Numbered from the stretch's first letter, positions 34,823 to 43,815 are shown. The stretch is 44,531 nt of DNA from Acidovorax sp. GW101-3H11 (GCF_001633105.1 NZ_LUKZ01000012.1:50499-95029); one strand, 5' to 3'. Notes: generated by a model from the letters alone, not told the origin. Numbers and translations: made by a program.

Positions 34823-36157
34823 TCAGTTGAGCTCTTCCTTGCGGATGCGCGTGATGGGCGCCAGCACCGTGGGCAGGGCTTGCATCTGGGCGATGACGGC
34901 GTCCATGGTGCCTTCGCGGGTGTCGTGGGTCAGGATGATGAGGTCGGTCTGGGTCGAGCCTTCGCCACCCACTTCGTCGGCCTCGCGCTGCAGCACCGCG
35001 TCGATGCTCACACCCGCCTCGGCCAGCAGGCCGGTGACCTTGGCAAGCACGCCAGCCTGGTCGGCCACGCGCAGGCGCAGGTAGTAGCTGGTGACCACTT
35101 CGCTCATGGGCAGCACAGGCAACTGGTCCATGGCGCCCTGCAGCGTGTTGGACTGGAAGGCCAGGTGCGGCACACGGTGTTCGGGGTCGGCCGTGTGCAG
35201 ACGGGCAATGTCCACCAGGTCGGCAATCACGGCACTGGCGGTGGGCTCGCTGCCCGCGCCCTTGCCGTAGTACAGCGTGGTGCCCACGGCGTCGCCCTGC
35301 ACCACCACGGCGTTCATCGCGCCTTCGACGTTGGCGATCAGGCGCTTGGAGGGCACCAGGCTCGGGTGCACGCGCAGCTCGATGCCCTTGTCGGCACGCT
35401 TGGTGATGCCCAGCAGCTTGATGCGGTAGCCCAGCTGCTCGGCGTACTTGATGTCGGCAGCACCCAGCTTGGTGATGCCTTCGACATAGGCCTTGTCGAA
35501 CTGCACCGGGATGCCAAACGCAATGGCGCTCATCAGCGTGACCTTGTGCGCGGCGTCAACGCCTTCGATGTCGAAGGTGGGGTCGGCCTCGGCGTAGCCC
35601 AGGCGTTGCGCTTCTTTCAGCACCACGTCGAAGTCCAGTCCCTTGCTGCGCATCTCGGACAGGATGAAGTTGGTGGTGCCATTGATGATGCCGGCAAGCC
35701 ACTGGATGCGGTTGGCGGTGAGGCCTTCGCGCAGCGCCTTGATGATGGGGATGCCCCCGGCCACGGCGGCCTCGAAGGCCACCATCACGCCCTTGGCCGA
35801 TGCGGCCGCGAAGATCTCGGTGCCGTGCACGGCCAAGAGCGCCTTGTTGGCAGTGACCACATGCTTGCCCGCCGCAATGGCTTCGAGCACCAGCGCGCGC
35901 GCAATGCCGTAGCCGCCGATCAGCTCGATGACGATGTCGATGTCGGGGTTGGCAATGATGGCGCGGGCGTCGTTGACGACCTGGATGCCTTCGCCCACCA
36001 CGGCCTTGGCGCGCTCCACGTCCAGGTCGGCCACCATGGTGATCTCGATGCCACGGCCTGCGCGGCGGCTGATTTCGTCCTGGTTGCGTGCGAGCACGTT
36101 GAACACGCCGCTGCCGACGGTGCCGATGCCCAGAAGGCCTACTTGGATGGGTTTCAT
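34823..36157 (-). CDS. hom: Homoserine dehydrogenase
   Basis: NAD(P)-dependent reduction of aspartate semialdehyde to homoserine, the branch point to threonine and methionine. It has 444 residues from ATG 36157 (MKPIQVGLLGIGTVGSGVF). The nucleotide-binding fold is followed by NKALLAVHG, the catalytic domain with GGIPIIKALREGL and INGTTNFILSEM, and a C-terminal ACT domain (VADQAGVLAKVTGLLAEAGVS) expected to give threonine feedback. It is monofunctional, with no aspartokinase part. An upstream ATG at 36175 is less like the family. Confidence 0.97.
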   Translation of the reverse strand: MKPIQVGLLGIGTVGSGVFNVLARNQDEISRRAGRGIEITMVADLDVERAKAVVGEGIQVVNDARAIIANPDIDIVIELIGGYGIARALVLEAIAAGKHVVTANKALLAVHGTEIFAAASAKGVMVAFEAAVAGGIPIIKALREGLTANRIQWLAGIINGTTNFILSEMRSKGLDFDVVLKEAQRLGYAEADPTFDIEGVDAAHKVTLMSAIAFGIPVQFDKAYVEGITKLGAADIKYAEQLGYRIKLLGITKRADKGIELRVHPSLVPSKRLIANVEGAMNAVVVQGDAVGTTLYYGKGAGSEPTASAVIADLVDIARLHTADPEHRVPHLAFQSNTLQGAMDQLPVLPMSEVVTSYYLRLRVADQAGVLAKVTGLLAEAGVSIDAVLQREADEVGGEGSTQTDLIILTHDTREGTMDAVIAQMQALPTVLAPITRIRKEELN

Positions 36158-36171
36158 GGAAGATTTACCAG

Positions 36172-36230
36172 TCAAAAATGGGGTTTGCGCCTGTCCAGCA
36201 AGCGCTAGCAGCTATCAAAAGATGAGTATC
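36172..36230 (-). repeat. Dispersed intergenic repeat, copy C
   Basis: Read on the minus strand: TTTTGATAGCTGCTAGCGCTT followed in two parts by GCTGGACAGGCGC, a looser match to copies A and B. It fills almost the entire gap between the alaC-type gene and hom and reaches into the last codon of the former. Confidence 0.5.
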
Positions 36231-37473
36231 AACCGACGCGCCGCAGATCGGTGCCGCAGCGCTTGCGGTACTGCTCCAGAAAACGCGCCACGCGGCCGAT
36301 GGCGTCGCGCAGGTCGTCTTCGTGCGGCAGGAACACGATGCGGAAGTGGTCGGGTGCGGCCCAGTTGAAGCCCGTGCCCTGCACCAGCATCACCTTGGTT
36401 TCCTGCAGCAGTTCCAGGAAGAACTGCTGGTCGTCCGCAATGGGGTACACGGCCGGATCCAGGCGCGGGAACATGTACAGCGCCGCCTGGGGCTTCACGC
36501 AGCTCACGCCCGGGATGGCGGTGATCAACTCATAGGCCAGGTCGCGCTGCTTGCGCAGGCGGCCGCCCTCGCCCACCAGCTCATTGATGCTCTGGTAGCC
36601 ACCCAGCGCGGTCTGCACGGCCCACTGGCCGGGCACGTTGGCACACAGGCGCATGTTCGAGAGCATGTTCAGGCCCTCGATGTAGTCCTTGGCGGGCTTC
36701 TTGTCACCCGACACGACCAGCCAGCCCGCGCGGTAGCCGCAGGAGCGATAGCTTTTGGACAGCGAGTTGAAGGTGAGTGTGAGCACGTCCTCGCTCAGCG
36801 AGCCAATGGCAGTGTGCCTGGCGCCGTCGTACAGCACCTTGTCGTACACCTCGTCGGCAAAGATCACCAGGCCGTGCTCGCGGGCAATGGCAACGATGCC
36901 CTTGAGCAGCGCGTCCGAGTACAGCGCGCCCGTGGGGTTGTTGGGGTTGATGACCACGATGCCCTTGGTGCGGGGCGTGATCTTGGCGCGGATGTCATCC
37001 AGGTCGGGCATCCAGCCATTGGCCTCGTCGCACAGGTAGTGCACGGGCGTGCCGCCCGAGAGGCTGGCCGCCGCCGTCCACAGCGGGTAGTCGGGCGAAG
37101 GCAGCAACAGCTCGTCGCCCGTGTCCAGCAGCGCGTTTGTGGCCATCACGATGAGTTCGCTGGCGCCGTTGCCCAGGTAGATGTCATCGAGCGCCACGCC
37201 CTTGATGCCCTGCTTCTGGGTCTCGTGCATCACGGCCTTGCGCGCTGCGAAGATGCCCTTGCTGTCCGAATAGCCTGCCGAGTTGGGCAGGTTGCGGATC
37301 ATGTCGAGCTGGATTTCTTCGGGCGCATCGAAGCCGAACACGGCCAAGTTGCCGATGTTGAGCTTGATGATCTTGTGCCCGTCTTCTTCCATCTTCTTGG
37401 CCGCGTCCATGATCGGCCCCCGGATGTCGTAGCAGACGTTGGCAAGCTTGGCGGATTTTTGGACGGTTTTCAT
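36229..37473 (-). CDS. Alanine-synthesising PLP aminotransferase (AlaA/AlaC type)
   Basis: Fold-type I aminotransferase, 414 residues from ATG 37473 (MKTVQKSAKLANVCYDIRGP). It has IIKLNIGNLAVFGFDAPEE, YLGNGASELI, INPNNPTGALYS, FADEVYDKVLYDG, and the PLP-binding Lys in SLSKSYRSCGYRAGW (about residue 238). The N-terminal IRGPI block is typical of AlaA, the glutamate-pyruvate aminotransferase. In Burkholderiales this gene commonly precedes hom, and the gap of 71 bp is filled by repeat C, so cotranscription is likely. AlaC or a broader specificity is possible. Confidence 0.88.
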   Translation of the reverse strand: MKTVQKSAKLANVCYDIRGPIMDAAKKMEEDGHKIIKLNIGNLAVFGFDAPEEIQLDMIRNLPNSAGYSDSKGIFAARKAVMHETQKQGIKGVALDDIYLGNGASELIVMATNALLDTGDELLLPSPDYPLWTAAASLSGGTPVHYLCDEANGWMPDLDDIRAKITPRTKGIVVINPNNPTGALYSDALLKGIVAIAREHGLVIFADEVYDKVLYDGARHTAIGSLSEDVLTLTFNSLSKSYRSCGYRAGWLVVSGDKKPAKDYIEGLNMLSNMRLCANVPGQWAVQTALGGYQSINELVGEGGRLRKQRDLAYELITAIPGVSCVKPQAALYMFPRLDPAVYPIADDQQFFLELLQETKVMLVQGTGFNWAAPDHFRIVFLPHEDDLRDAIGRVARFLEQYRKRCGTDLRRVG

Positions 37474-37535
37474 GCGCTGACGGTGGTGCGGTGGGGTCAG
37501 GGGGCGGCCAAAGCAACGGGTACTTTGGCGAAACC

Positions 37536-37541
37536 TATAAT
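37536..37541 (+). promoter_or_regulatory. Possible -10 box for the Mth938-like gene
   Basis: A perfect TATAAT stands 85 bp before the gene in the divergent gap with the aminotransferase gene. No good -35 was found 16-18 bp upstream, so only the -10 is offered. Confidence 0.35.
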
Positions 37542-37625
37542 TTGACCACAGAACCGGCACCCTCCCCTGGCGCAAGCGCCTCTGGCCACGCCCTGCCAAC
37601 CGCCCCGCCTCCCACGCCCACCTCC

Positions 37626-37997
37626 ATGAAATTTCAGCCTGACCGCTCGAACGCACAGACCATCAGCGGCTACGGCCCCGGCTGGATCGGCGTGGATGCC
37701 GAGAAGATCACCCACAGCGTCATCCTCGGCTCCGGCGGGCTGCGCCAGGCCTGGCCCTGCGCGCGTTTCGAAGACCTGACCCCGGACCACTTCGTGCAAC
37801 TGGCCACCCTGGAGGCCGAGCTGGTGATCCTTGGTAGCGGAACCCGCAACCGCTTTCCACCCCCCGCCTGGCTGGCCCCGCTGATGGCGCGGCGGCTGGG
37901 GCTGGAGACCATGGACACGGCCGCAGCCTGCCGCACCTACAACATCCTGGCCGGGGAAGGCCGGAATGTGGTGGCAGCGCTGATTCTGGAAACCTGA
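37626..37997 (+). CDS. Mth938-like domain protein (DUF498/NDUFAF3 family)
   Basis: Small beta/alpha protein of the Mth938 family; 123 residues from ATG 37626 (MKFQPDRSNAQTISGYGPGW). It has ITHSVILGS, the LVILGSGTRNRFPPP loop and MDTAAACRTYNILAGEGRNV, all typical. The mitochondrial relative NDUFAF3 helps assemble complex I; the bacterial function is unknown. The open frame extends upstream but without family resemblance. It stands before bcp, 215 bp away. Confidence 0.85.
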   Translation: MKFQPDRSNAQTISGYGPGWIGVDAEKITHSVILGSGGLRQAWPCARFEDLTPDHFVQLATLEAELVILGSGTRNRFPPPAWLAPLMARRLGLETMDTAAACRTYNILAGEGRNVVAALILET

Positions 37998-38092
37998 AGG
38001 CTGGCCAGCGGCCCCCTGCCGCAGGCGCGGCGCACCTATGCAAATCCTTGCCAAAGTGCCCGCCACCAGGGGCAAGACACACAGTCTTACAT

Positions 38093-38121
38093 TTGGCTGG
38101 CAATCGATTTCGGGGTAAAAT
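38093..38121 (+). promoter_or_regulatory. Sigma-70 promoter of bcp
   Basis: TTGGCT (38093-38098), a 17-bp spacer and TAAAAT (38116-38121) give 4 of 6 and 5 of 6 consensus matches. The predicted start leaves a leader of about 85 nt before the bcp ATG. Confidence 0.65.
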
Positions 38122-38212
38122 CACCGGTTGCGGTCGGGGGCACTACCAAGAGCAATAACACACCCCACTCCCCCGGCTTACCAACGACTACATCCTGAGA
38201 GATTGAAGTGAT

Positions 38213-38698
38213 ATGGCGATCGTTGTCAACAAACCCCTCCCTGAATTTGAAGCCAACGCGACCGGTGGAATCAAGGTTTCCAACACCTCCCACCTTGGCC
38301 AGATTCTGGTTCTGTACTTCTATCCCAAGGACAACACGCCTGGCTGCACCACGGAGGCCATGCAGTTTCGCGACAAGTACAAGGATTTCGTGAAGGCGGG
38401 CGCTGCAGTGTTCGGCGTGTCGCGCGACAACATGAAGTCGCACGACGACTTCAAGGAAAAGCTGGAACTGCCGTTCGAGCTGATCGCAGACACCGAAGAG
38501 AAGATGTGCCACATGTTCGGCGTGGTCAAGAACAAGATCATGTACGGCAAGAAGGTCAAGGGCATCGAGCGCAGCACCTTCCTGATCGGCCCCGACGGCC
38601 TGCTGGTGCAGGAGTGGCGCGGCCTCAAGGTACCCGGCCACGTGGACGAAGTCCTCAAGACCGTCAAATCCATCAAGGCCCTGAAAAAGGCCGCCTGA
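38213..38698 (+). CDS. bcp: Thioredoxin-dependent peroxiredoxin Bcp/PrxQ
   Basis: Reduces hydrogen peroxide and organic peroxides; 161 residues. The peroxidatic Cys is in TPGCTTEA (C45), with YFYPKDNTPG before it and the usual Arg in IERSTFLIG. The resolving Cys common in PrxQ five residues on is replaced by Met50; the only other Cys is C99 in EEKMCHMFG, so it may act through C99 or as a 1-Cys enzyme. It has its own promoter and is followed by a terminator at 38834. Confidence 0.95.
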   Translation: MAIVVNKPLPEFEANATGGIKVSNTSHLGQILVLYFYPKDNTPGCTTEAMQFRDKYKDFVKAGAAVFGVSRDNMKSHDDFKEKLELPFELIADTEEKMCHMFGVVKNKIMYGKKVKGIERSTFLIGPDGLLVQEWRGLKVPGHVDEVLKTVKSIKALKKAA

Positions 38699-38784
38699 TC
38701 CTCTGCCACCTGCGCACCCGGATCAAGCCTCTGGAGCATCGGCGCGACACCCCACTGGGTTTGCCTCGGCAAGACATCCAGAGT

Positions 38785-38805
38785 GGGCATAATGGATTTA
38801 TGCCC
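38785..38805. promoter_or_regulatory. Inverted repeat upstream of phoH
   Basis: GGGCATAA and TTATGCCC are perfect 8-bp arms around a 5-bp centre, covering a -10-like CATAAT. It may be an operator or an RNA hairpin; the gap also holds the bcp terminator about 30 bp further on. Confidence 0.35.
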
Positions 38806-38833
38806 CTGGTTATCGCGACGTTTACCCCTCCCC

Positions 38834-38865
38834 AAAAAGCCGCCTTGGCCTCCAGGCGGCTTTTT
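38834..38865. terminator. Rho-independent terminator after bcp
   Basis: AAAAAGCCGCC and GGCGGCTTTTT form an 11-bp perfect stem with a 10-nt loop, ending in a run of T on the plus strand. Confidence 0.85.
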
Positions 38866-38912
38866 GCTTTCTGACCCGTCTTTCTTCATTCACCGACCGA
38901 GGCCCTGCCACC

Positions 38913-40673
38913 ATGCCCCTGCCCCCCGCCCCCAGCCGGCGCGCTGCACTCCTCGCGCCAGAAGCCTTTGAAGTCACGGCCCGTCCACGGGTGTCACAAA
39001 CCTCGGCCAACGAGCCCGTTGCCGCACCCGTGCGCGCAGCTTCGGCCACCCGCACAGGGCGCAAGGCAGGCAGCGCCGCACTGGCCACGCCCGCAGCCCT
39101 GGTCGCAGCCCCGCTGATCCAGGTCGAAACGCAGGCCCGCGTGCCCGAGCCCGCAAGCAGCCCGACCACCCCCACCGCCCGCGCTACCGGCACCCGCAAG
39201 GCACGCACGACCAGCGTGACCGCGAGCCCCAGTGCCACAGCCCCCGCCCCGGCACCCCGGGGCAAGAAGGCCGCACCACAGGGCCCGACCAAGCTGTTCG
39301 TGCTGGACACCAATGTGCTGCTGCACGACCCCACCAGCCTGTTCCGCTTCGAAGAGCACGACATCTTCCTGCCGATGATCGTGCTGGAGGAACTGGATGG
39401 GCACAAGAAGGGCATGACCGAGGTCGCCCGCAACGGCCGCCAGACCAGCCGCACCCTGGACGCCCTGGCTGGCGTGCAAGGCGCCGACATCGCCCACGGC
39501 CTCAAGCTTGATTCCACAGGCCAGCGCGCCGCCGGCGGCCACCTGTTCTTCCAGACCGCGCCGCTGGACTACAGCCTGCCCACCAGCCTGCCGCCGGGCA
39601 AGGCCGACAACCAGATACTGGGCGTGGTGGAGGCGCTGCGCAAGCTGCATGCGCCGCGCGAGGTGGTGCTGGTGTCCAAGGACATCAACATGCGCGTCAA
39701 GGCGCGGGCCCTGGGCCTGAACGCCGAGGACTACCAGAACGACAAGACGCTGGAAGACGGCGACCTGCTGTACGCCGGTGTGCTGGCCCTGCCCCCCGAC
39801 TTCTGGGCCAAGAGCGGCAAGAACGTGGAAAGCTGGCAGAGCGGCGCCCACACCTACTACCGCATCGGCGGGCCCATCGTGCCGCAGTTGATGATCAACC
39901 AGTTTGTGTACTTCGAGGCCCCCGGCGAGCCCAGCCTGTTTGCGCGCGTGAGCGAGATCCGTGAAAAGACGGCCGTGCTGCAAACGCTCAAGGACTATGG
40001 CTCCGCCAAGAACGCCGTGTGGGGCGTGACCACGCGCAACCGCGAGCAGAACTACGCCATGAACCTGCTCATGGACCCGGAGATCGACTTCGTGACGCTG
40101 ACCGGCACCGCCGGCACCGGCAAGACCCTGCTGGCCCTGGCTGCAGGATTGACCCAGGTGCTGGACGACCGCCGCTACACCGAGATCATCATGACCCGCG
40201 CCACGGTGAGCGTGGGCGAGGACATCGGCTTCCTGCCCGGCACCGAGGAAGAAAAGATGGGCCCCTGGATGGGCGCACTGGACGACAACCTGGAATTCTT
40301 GGCCAAGGGCGACGGCGGCAATGCGGGTGAATGGGGCCGCGCCGCCACCAACGAGCTGATCCGTAGCCGCATCAAGATCAAGAGCATGAACTTCATGCGC
40401 GGGCGCACCTTCCTGAACAAGTACGTGATCATCGACGAGGCGCAGAACCTCACGCCCAAGCAGATGAAGACCCTGATCACCCGCGCGGGCCCGGGCACCA
40501 AGATCATCTGCATGGGCAACCTCGCACAGATCGACACGCCGTACCTGACCGAGGGCTCGTCGGGCCTGACCTATGCGGTGGACCGCTTCAAGGGCTGGCC
40601 GCACAGCGGGCACATCACACTGGCTCGGGGTGAGCGCTCACGTTTGGCCGATTTCGCCAGCGAAGTTCTCTGA
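38913..40673 (+). CDS. PIN-PhoH fusion ATPase/ribonuclease (PhoH2/YlaK type)
   Basis: Two-domain protein of 586 residues that joins a PIN endoribonuclease domain to a PhoH ATPase. The first 125 or so residues are Ala, Thr and Pro-rich and disordered. The PIN domain (about 128-260) has FVLDTNVLLHD and VLEELDGHKKG with acidic active-site residues, and LVSKDINMRVKA. The PhoH domain has Walker A GTAGTGKTLLA (about residue 396) and Walker B VIIDEAQN (about 505), with LARGERSRLADF at the end. Such proteins are thought to unwind and cut RNA. Start ATG 38913 has a poor ribosome site; a start closer to the PIN domain is possible. Confidence 0.9.
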   Translation: MPLPPAPSRRAALLAPEAFEVTARPRVSQTSANEPVAAPVRAASATRTGRKAGSAALATPAALVAAPLIQVETQARVPEPASSPTTPTARATGTRKARTTSVTASPSATAPAPAPRGKKAAPQGPTKLFVLDTNVLLHDPTSLFRFEEHDIFLPMIVLEELDGHKKGMTEVARNGRQTSRTLDALAGVQGADIAHGLKLDSTGQRAAGGHLFFQTAPLDYSLPTSLPPGKADNQILGVVEALRKLHAPREVVLVSKDINMRVKARALGLNAEDYQNDKTLEDGDLLYAGVLALPPDFWAKSGKNVESWQSGAHTYYRIGGPIVPQLMINQFVYFEAPGEPSLFARVSEIREKTAVLQTLKDYGSAKNAVWGVTTRNREQNYAMNLLMDPEIDFVTLTGTAGTGKTLLALAAGLTQVLDDRRYTEIIMTRATVSVGEDIGFLPGTEEEKMGPWMGALDDNLEFLAKGDGGNAGEWGRAATNELIRSRIKIKSMNFMRGRTFLNKYVIIDEAQNLTPKQMKTLITRAGPGTKIICMGNLAQIDTPYLTEGSSGLTYAVDRFKGWPHSGHITLARGERSRLADFASEVL

Positions 40674-40689
40674 CATCGCACCAAAAATG

Positions 40690-40720
40690 AAAAGGCCCCT
40701 GCCGACGGCAGGGGCCTTTT
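40690..40720. terminator. Bidirectional terminator between phoH and dnaB
   Basis: AAAAGGCCCCTGCC and GGCAGGGGCCTTTT form a 14-bp perfect stem with a 3-nt loop. A-runs and T-runs lie on both flanks, so it can serve both convergent genes. Confidence 0.9.
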
Positions 40721-40745
40721 GTTTTTGGAGATCGATTTCCGCGCG

Positions 40746-42170
40746 TCAGTAATCGTCGCCGCCGCCCATGGCCAGATTTTCAAAGCGGGTCTGGTTCTTC
40801 TGGAAGAAGAGTTTGACCGTGCCCGTGGGCCCGTTACGCTGCTTGCCGATGATGACCTCGGCCACATTGGGCTCCTTGGAGTCCTTGTTGTAGTAGTCAT
40901 CGCGGTAGATGAACATGATGATGTCCGCGTCCTGCTCAATGGCGCCGGATTCACGCAGGTCGGACATCATGGGGCGCTTGTCGGTGCGCTGCTCCACCGA
41001 GCGGTTGAGCTGGGAAAGCGCAATCACGGGGCACTGCAACTCCTTGGCCAGCATCTTGAGGCCCCGGGAGATCTCGCCCAGCTCGGTCGCACGGTTGTCC
41101 GAGCTTGCCGCCGAACCCGAGCCACTCATGAGCTGCAGGTAGTCCACCACAATCAGGCCCAGCTTGCCACACTGGCGCGCCAGGCGGCGCGCATTGGCTC
41201 GCAACTCGCCGGGGGACAAGCCGGGGGTTTCGTCGATGTGCAGCGAGACAGTGCGCAAGCGCTCGATGGCCTCGGTCAGGCGCGGCCATTCATCGTCGGT
41301 GAGTTTGCCGCTGCGCAGGTTACCCTGGTTCACCCGGCCGATGGAGCCCACGATACGCACCGCCAACTGGGCGGCACCCATTTCCATCGAGAAGATCGCG
41401 ACTGGCAGGCCTTCGTTGAGCGCCACGTGCTCAGCAATATTCACTGCAAACGAGGTCTTGCCCATGGACGGGCGGGCGGCCAGCACGATCATGTCACCCG
41501 CCTGCAACCCCGAAGTCATGCGGTCCAGGTCGGCAAAACCAGTGGGCACGCCGGTCACGTCGGCCGGGTTGTCGGCCATCTCCTGCACCTTGTCGAGCAG
41601 GTCGATCACCAGGTTGTCGAGCGACTGGAAGCCCTGCTTGTTGCGCGAGCCTTCTTCGCCGATGGCAAAGATCTTCGCCTCGGCCTCGTCCAGAATCCGC
41701 TCCACCGTCTTGCCCTGCGGGTTGAAGGCATTGGTGGAGATTTCATCGCTGGCCGTGACCAGCTTGCGCAGAATAGCCCGCTCGCGCACGATCTCGGCGT
41801 AGCGGCGGATGTTGGTGGCGCTCGGAACGTACTGCGCCAGACTGTTCAGGTAGGTGAGCCCGCCCATCTCCTGGGCCTTGCCCTGGTTCTTGAGCTGCTC
41901 GAACACCGTGATCACGTCGGCAGGCTTGCTGGCATTGATCAGCGCGCCGATGGCCGCGTAAATGGCCTGGTGCTCGTAGCGGTAAAAGTCCCCCTCCTTG
42001 AGCAGGTCCCCGACCCGGTCCCAGGCATTGTTGTCCAGCAGCAGGCCACCCAGAACGCTGGACTCGGCCTCGATGGAGTGCGGCGGCGTGCGCAGCTTGG
42101 CAATTTCCTGGTCCTCGCTGGCGGATGGCAGCGAGCCCTGTTCGTCAAGCGGAGGGAAAACAGCAGACAT
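40746..42170 (-). CDS. dnaB: Replicative DNA helicase DnaB
   Basis: Hexameric helicase at the replication fork; 474 residues from ATG 42170, with GGAG 6 nt upstream. The N-terminal collar domain begins at PPHSIEAESSVLGGLLLDN. The linker is followed by the RecA-like motor with Walker A RPSMGKTSFA, Walker B LIVVDYLQLM, LSQLNRSVE and the C-terminal GGGDDY. It has no intein. It is last of the ribosomal/replication operon and may be partly separated from rplI by a stem-loop. Confidence 0.97.
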   Translation of the reverse strand: MSAVFPPLDEQGSLPSASEDQEIAKLRTPPHSIEAESSVLGGLLLDNNAWDRVGDLLKEGDFYRYEHQAIYAAIGALINASKPADVITVFEQLKNQGKAQEMGGLTYLNSLAQYVPSATNIRRYAEIVRERAILRKLVTASDEISTNAFNPQGKTVERILDEAEAKIFAIGEEGSRNKQGFQSLDNLVIDLLDKVQEMADNPADVTGVPTGFADLDRMTSGLQAGDMIVLAARPSMGKTSFAVNIAEHVALNEGLPVAIFSMEMGAAQLAVRIVGSIGRVNQGNLRSGKLTDDEWPRLTEAIERLRTVSLHIDETPGLSPGELRANARRLARQCGKLGLIVVDYLQLMSGSGSAASSDNRATELGEISRGLKMLAKELQCPVIALSQLNRSVEQRTDKRPMMSDLRESGAIEQDADIIMFIYRDDYYNKDSKEPNVAEVIIGKQRNGPTGTVKLFFQKNQTRFENLAMGGGDDY

Positions 42171-42300
42171 GGATTTCTCCGGGACAGGTCTGAAAACAGG
42201 CCACCCCATGGCCCCAGGGGCAGCAGCCAGGCTGGACAAGCCTTGGGACAATCTGTGGATGACCGGTGGGCAACCCTGTACAAATGGGCCGGGTCAGAAG

Positions 42301-42330
42301 CGCGAAAGCCGCCCAAAGGCGGCTTTCGCG
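42301..42330. terminator. Strong stem-loop between rplI and dnaB
   Basis: CGCGAAAGCCGCC and GGCGGCTTTCGCG form a 13-bp perfect stem with a 4-nt loop. There is no T-run after it on the minus strand, so it may be an mRNA processing or attenuation site that separates ribosomal from helicase expression. Confidence 0.55.
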
Positions 42331-42364
42331 GCGAGTCGCGCAGAGATTATCTACGCGCTGGCGA

Positions 42365-42817
42365 TCAGGCGGTTTCGCCGTAGACCGACACGTTGACTTC
42401 CACCACCACGTCGGTGTGCAGAGCCACGCTCACAGCGCTGTCGCTCACGACCTTGATGGGGCCGTTGGGCAGGCGGATTTGCGACTTGGCAACCTTGTAG
42501 CCTTGCTTGTTCAGCTCTTCGGCGATGTCGTGGTTGGTCACAGAACCAAACAGACGGCCATCGACGCCAGCCTTTTGCGTCAGCTTGACGGTCGTGCCAG
42601 CCAGCTTTTCGCCTTGGGCTTGGGCTTCTGCCAGCTTGGCTGCAGCAGCCTTTTCGAGTTCAGCGCGCTTGGCTTCGAACTCAGCCTTGGCGGCTTCCGT
42701 GGCACGGCGGGCGCGGCCAGCGGGGATCAGGAAGTTACGGGCGTAGCCGTCTTTCACCTTGACGATTTCGCCGAGGTTGCCGAGGTTCACAACCTTGTCG
42801 AGCAGAATGATTTGCAT
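42365..42817 (-). CDS. rplI: 50S ribosomal protein L9
   Basis: Ribosomal protein of 150 residues with the L9 opening [19 protein letters not shown], the signature [18 protein letters not shown], a long central helix rich in Ala, Lys and Glu (about residues 41-75) and the C-terminal domain [22 protein letters not shown] precedes the ATG. It is 12 bp after rpsR. Confidence 0.98.
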   Translation of the reverse strand: MQIILLDKVVNLGNLGEIVKVKDGYARNFLIPAGRARRATEAAKAEFEAKRAELEKAAAAKLAEAQAQGEKLAGTTVKLTQKAGVDGRLFGSVTNHDIAEELNKQGYKVAKSQIRLPNGPIKVVSDSAVSVALHTDVVVEVNVSVYGETA

Positions 42818-42829
42818 GGGTTGTGCTCC

Positions 42830-43111
42830 TTAGATCTTGTGCTGGTCGCTGTAAGGCACCAGGGCCAGGAAGCGAGCGCGCTTGATGGCGGTGTTCAGCT
42901 GACGCTGGAAAATAGCGCGCGTGCCGGTCAGGCGTGCGGGGATGATCTTGCCGTTTTCGGCGATGAAATCGCGCAGCGTATCGACATCCTTGTAGTCGAT
43001 TTCTTCAACGCCCGTCACCGTGAAGCGGCAAAAGCGCTTGCGCTTGAACAGCAGGGACTGGGTGTTGCGCTTTGGGCGCTTGTCTTTGTTGAACTTCTTG
43101 AACGTGGCCAT
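42830..43111 (-). CDS. rpsR: 30S ribosomal protein S18
   Basis: 93 residues; has [20 protein letters not shown] and the RNA-binding segment [29 protein letters not shown] as two pieces. AAGGGG lies 6 nt before the ATG. It is 17 bp after priB, and S18 pairs with S6 on the ribosome. Confidence 0.98.
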   Translation of the reverse strand: MATFKKFNKDKRPKRNTQSLLFKRKRFCRFTVTGVEEIDYKDVDTLRDFIAENGKIIPARLTGTRAIFQRQLNTAIKRARFLALVPYSDQHKI

Positions 43112-43128
43112 TGCGGACCCCTTGAAAA

Positions 43129-43419
43129 TTAATTTTGTTGAATATCCTGGATGTGCAGCACTGCGGTCTTGCCATTGCGCGGGTTGGCCAGAAATCCATG
43201 GAAAGTCCAGAGACTTCCGATGTTCTGCCTTGCCAGACGCTCAGCCATTGCCCCGAAGGCCATGGCTTTGATGGCGGCCTTGACTGCGCGGGGATGTTCT
43301 GCCTCGGTTTGCTGCGACTCATGTTCAAGCCGCAGGGTGATGGCAGGCAATCCGGCGGGCGTGTAACGCAGGGGTTCAGCCTCTGCGATACAGGCGGTCA
43401 AGACTACGCGGTTCTCCAC
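43129..43419 (-). CDS. priB: Primosomal replication protein N, PriB
   Basis: Single-stranded-DNA-binding OB-fold protein that helps restart replication by linking PriA to DnaT and DnaB loading. It has 96 residues starting at GTG 43419 ([20 protein letters not shown]), with [13 protein letters not shown] and [20 protein letters not shown]. The GTG start and the position between rpsF and rpsR are typical of Betaproteobacteria. GGA just before GTG is the only ribosome-site hint. Confidence 0.93.
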   Translation of the reverse strand: MENRVVLTACIAEAEPLRYTPAGLPAITLRLEHESQQTEAEHPRAVKAAIKAMAFGAMAERLARQNIGSLWTFHGFLANPRNGKTAVLHIQDIQQN

Positions 43420-43434
43420 TCCAACAGGGATGGA

Positions 43435-43815
43435 TCAGCGCTCGCCGCCAGCAGCTGCGTACTCAGCTTGGCTGGCCTTGCGGGCTTCTTCGCGCTCGAC
43501 GGTCTTCATCATGGAAGATGGGCCCGTGTCGGCCTTCTTCTTCTGAACCGTCAGGTGGCGCAGCACGGCGTCGTTGAACTTGAAGGCGTGCTCCAGTTCA
43601 GCCATCACAGCCTGGTCGGCTTCGATGTTCACGCACAGGTAGTGGGCCTTGGCCAGCTTGTTGATCAGGTACGCCAGTTGACGGCGGCCCCAGTCTTCCA
43701 CGCGGTGCACCTTGCCACCGCCAGCGGTGATCATGCCCTTGTAGCGCTCCAGCATGGCTGGAACTTGCTCGCTTTGATCCGGATGGATCAACAAAATGAT
43801 TTCGTAATGACGCAT
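43435..43815 (-). CDS. rpsF: 30S ribosomal protein S6
   Basis: First gene of the operon; 126 residues, starting [19 protein letters not shown]. It has the S6 motif [20 protein letters not shown] and a basic C-terminal extension. AAAAGGAG stands 5 nt before the ATG. The C-terminal tail [20 protein letters not shown] may be disordered. Confidence 0.98.
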   Translation of the reverse strand: MRHYEIILLIHPDQSEQVPAMLERYKGMITAGGGKVHRVEDWGRRQLAYLINKLAKAHYLCVNIEADQAVMAELEHAFKFNDAVLRHLTVQKKKADTGPSSMMKTVEREEARKASQAEYAAAGGER

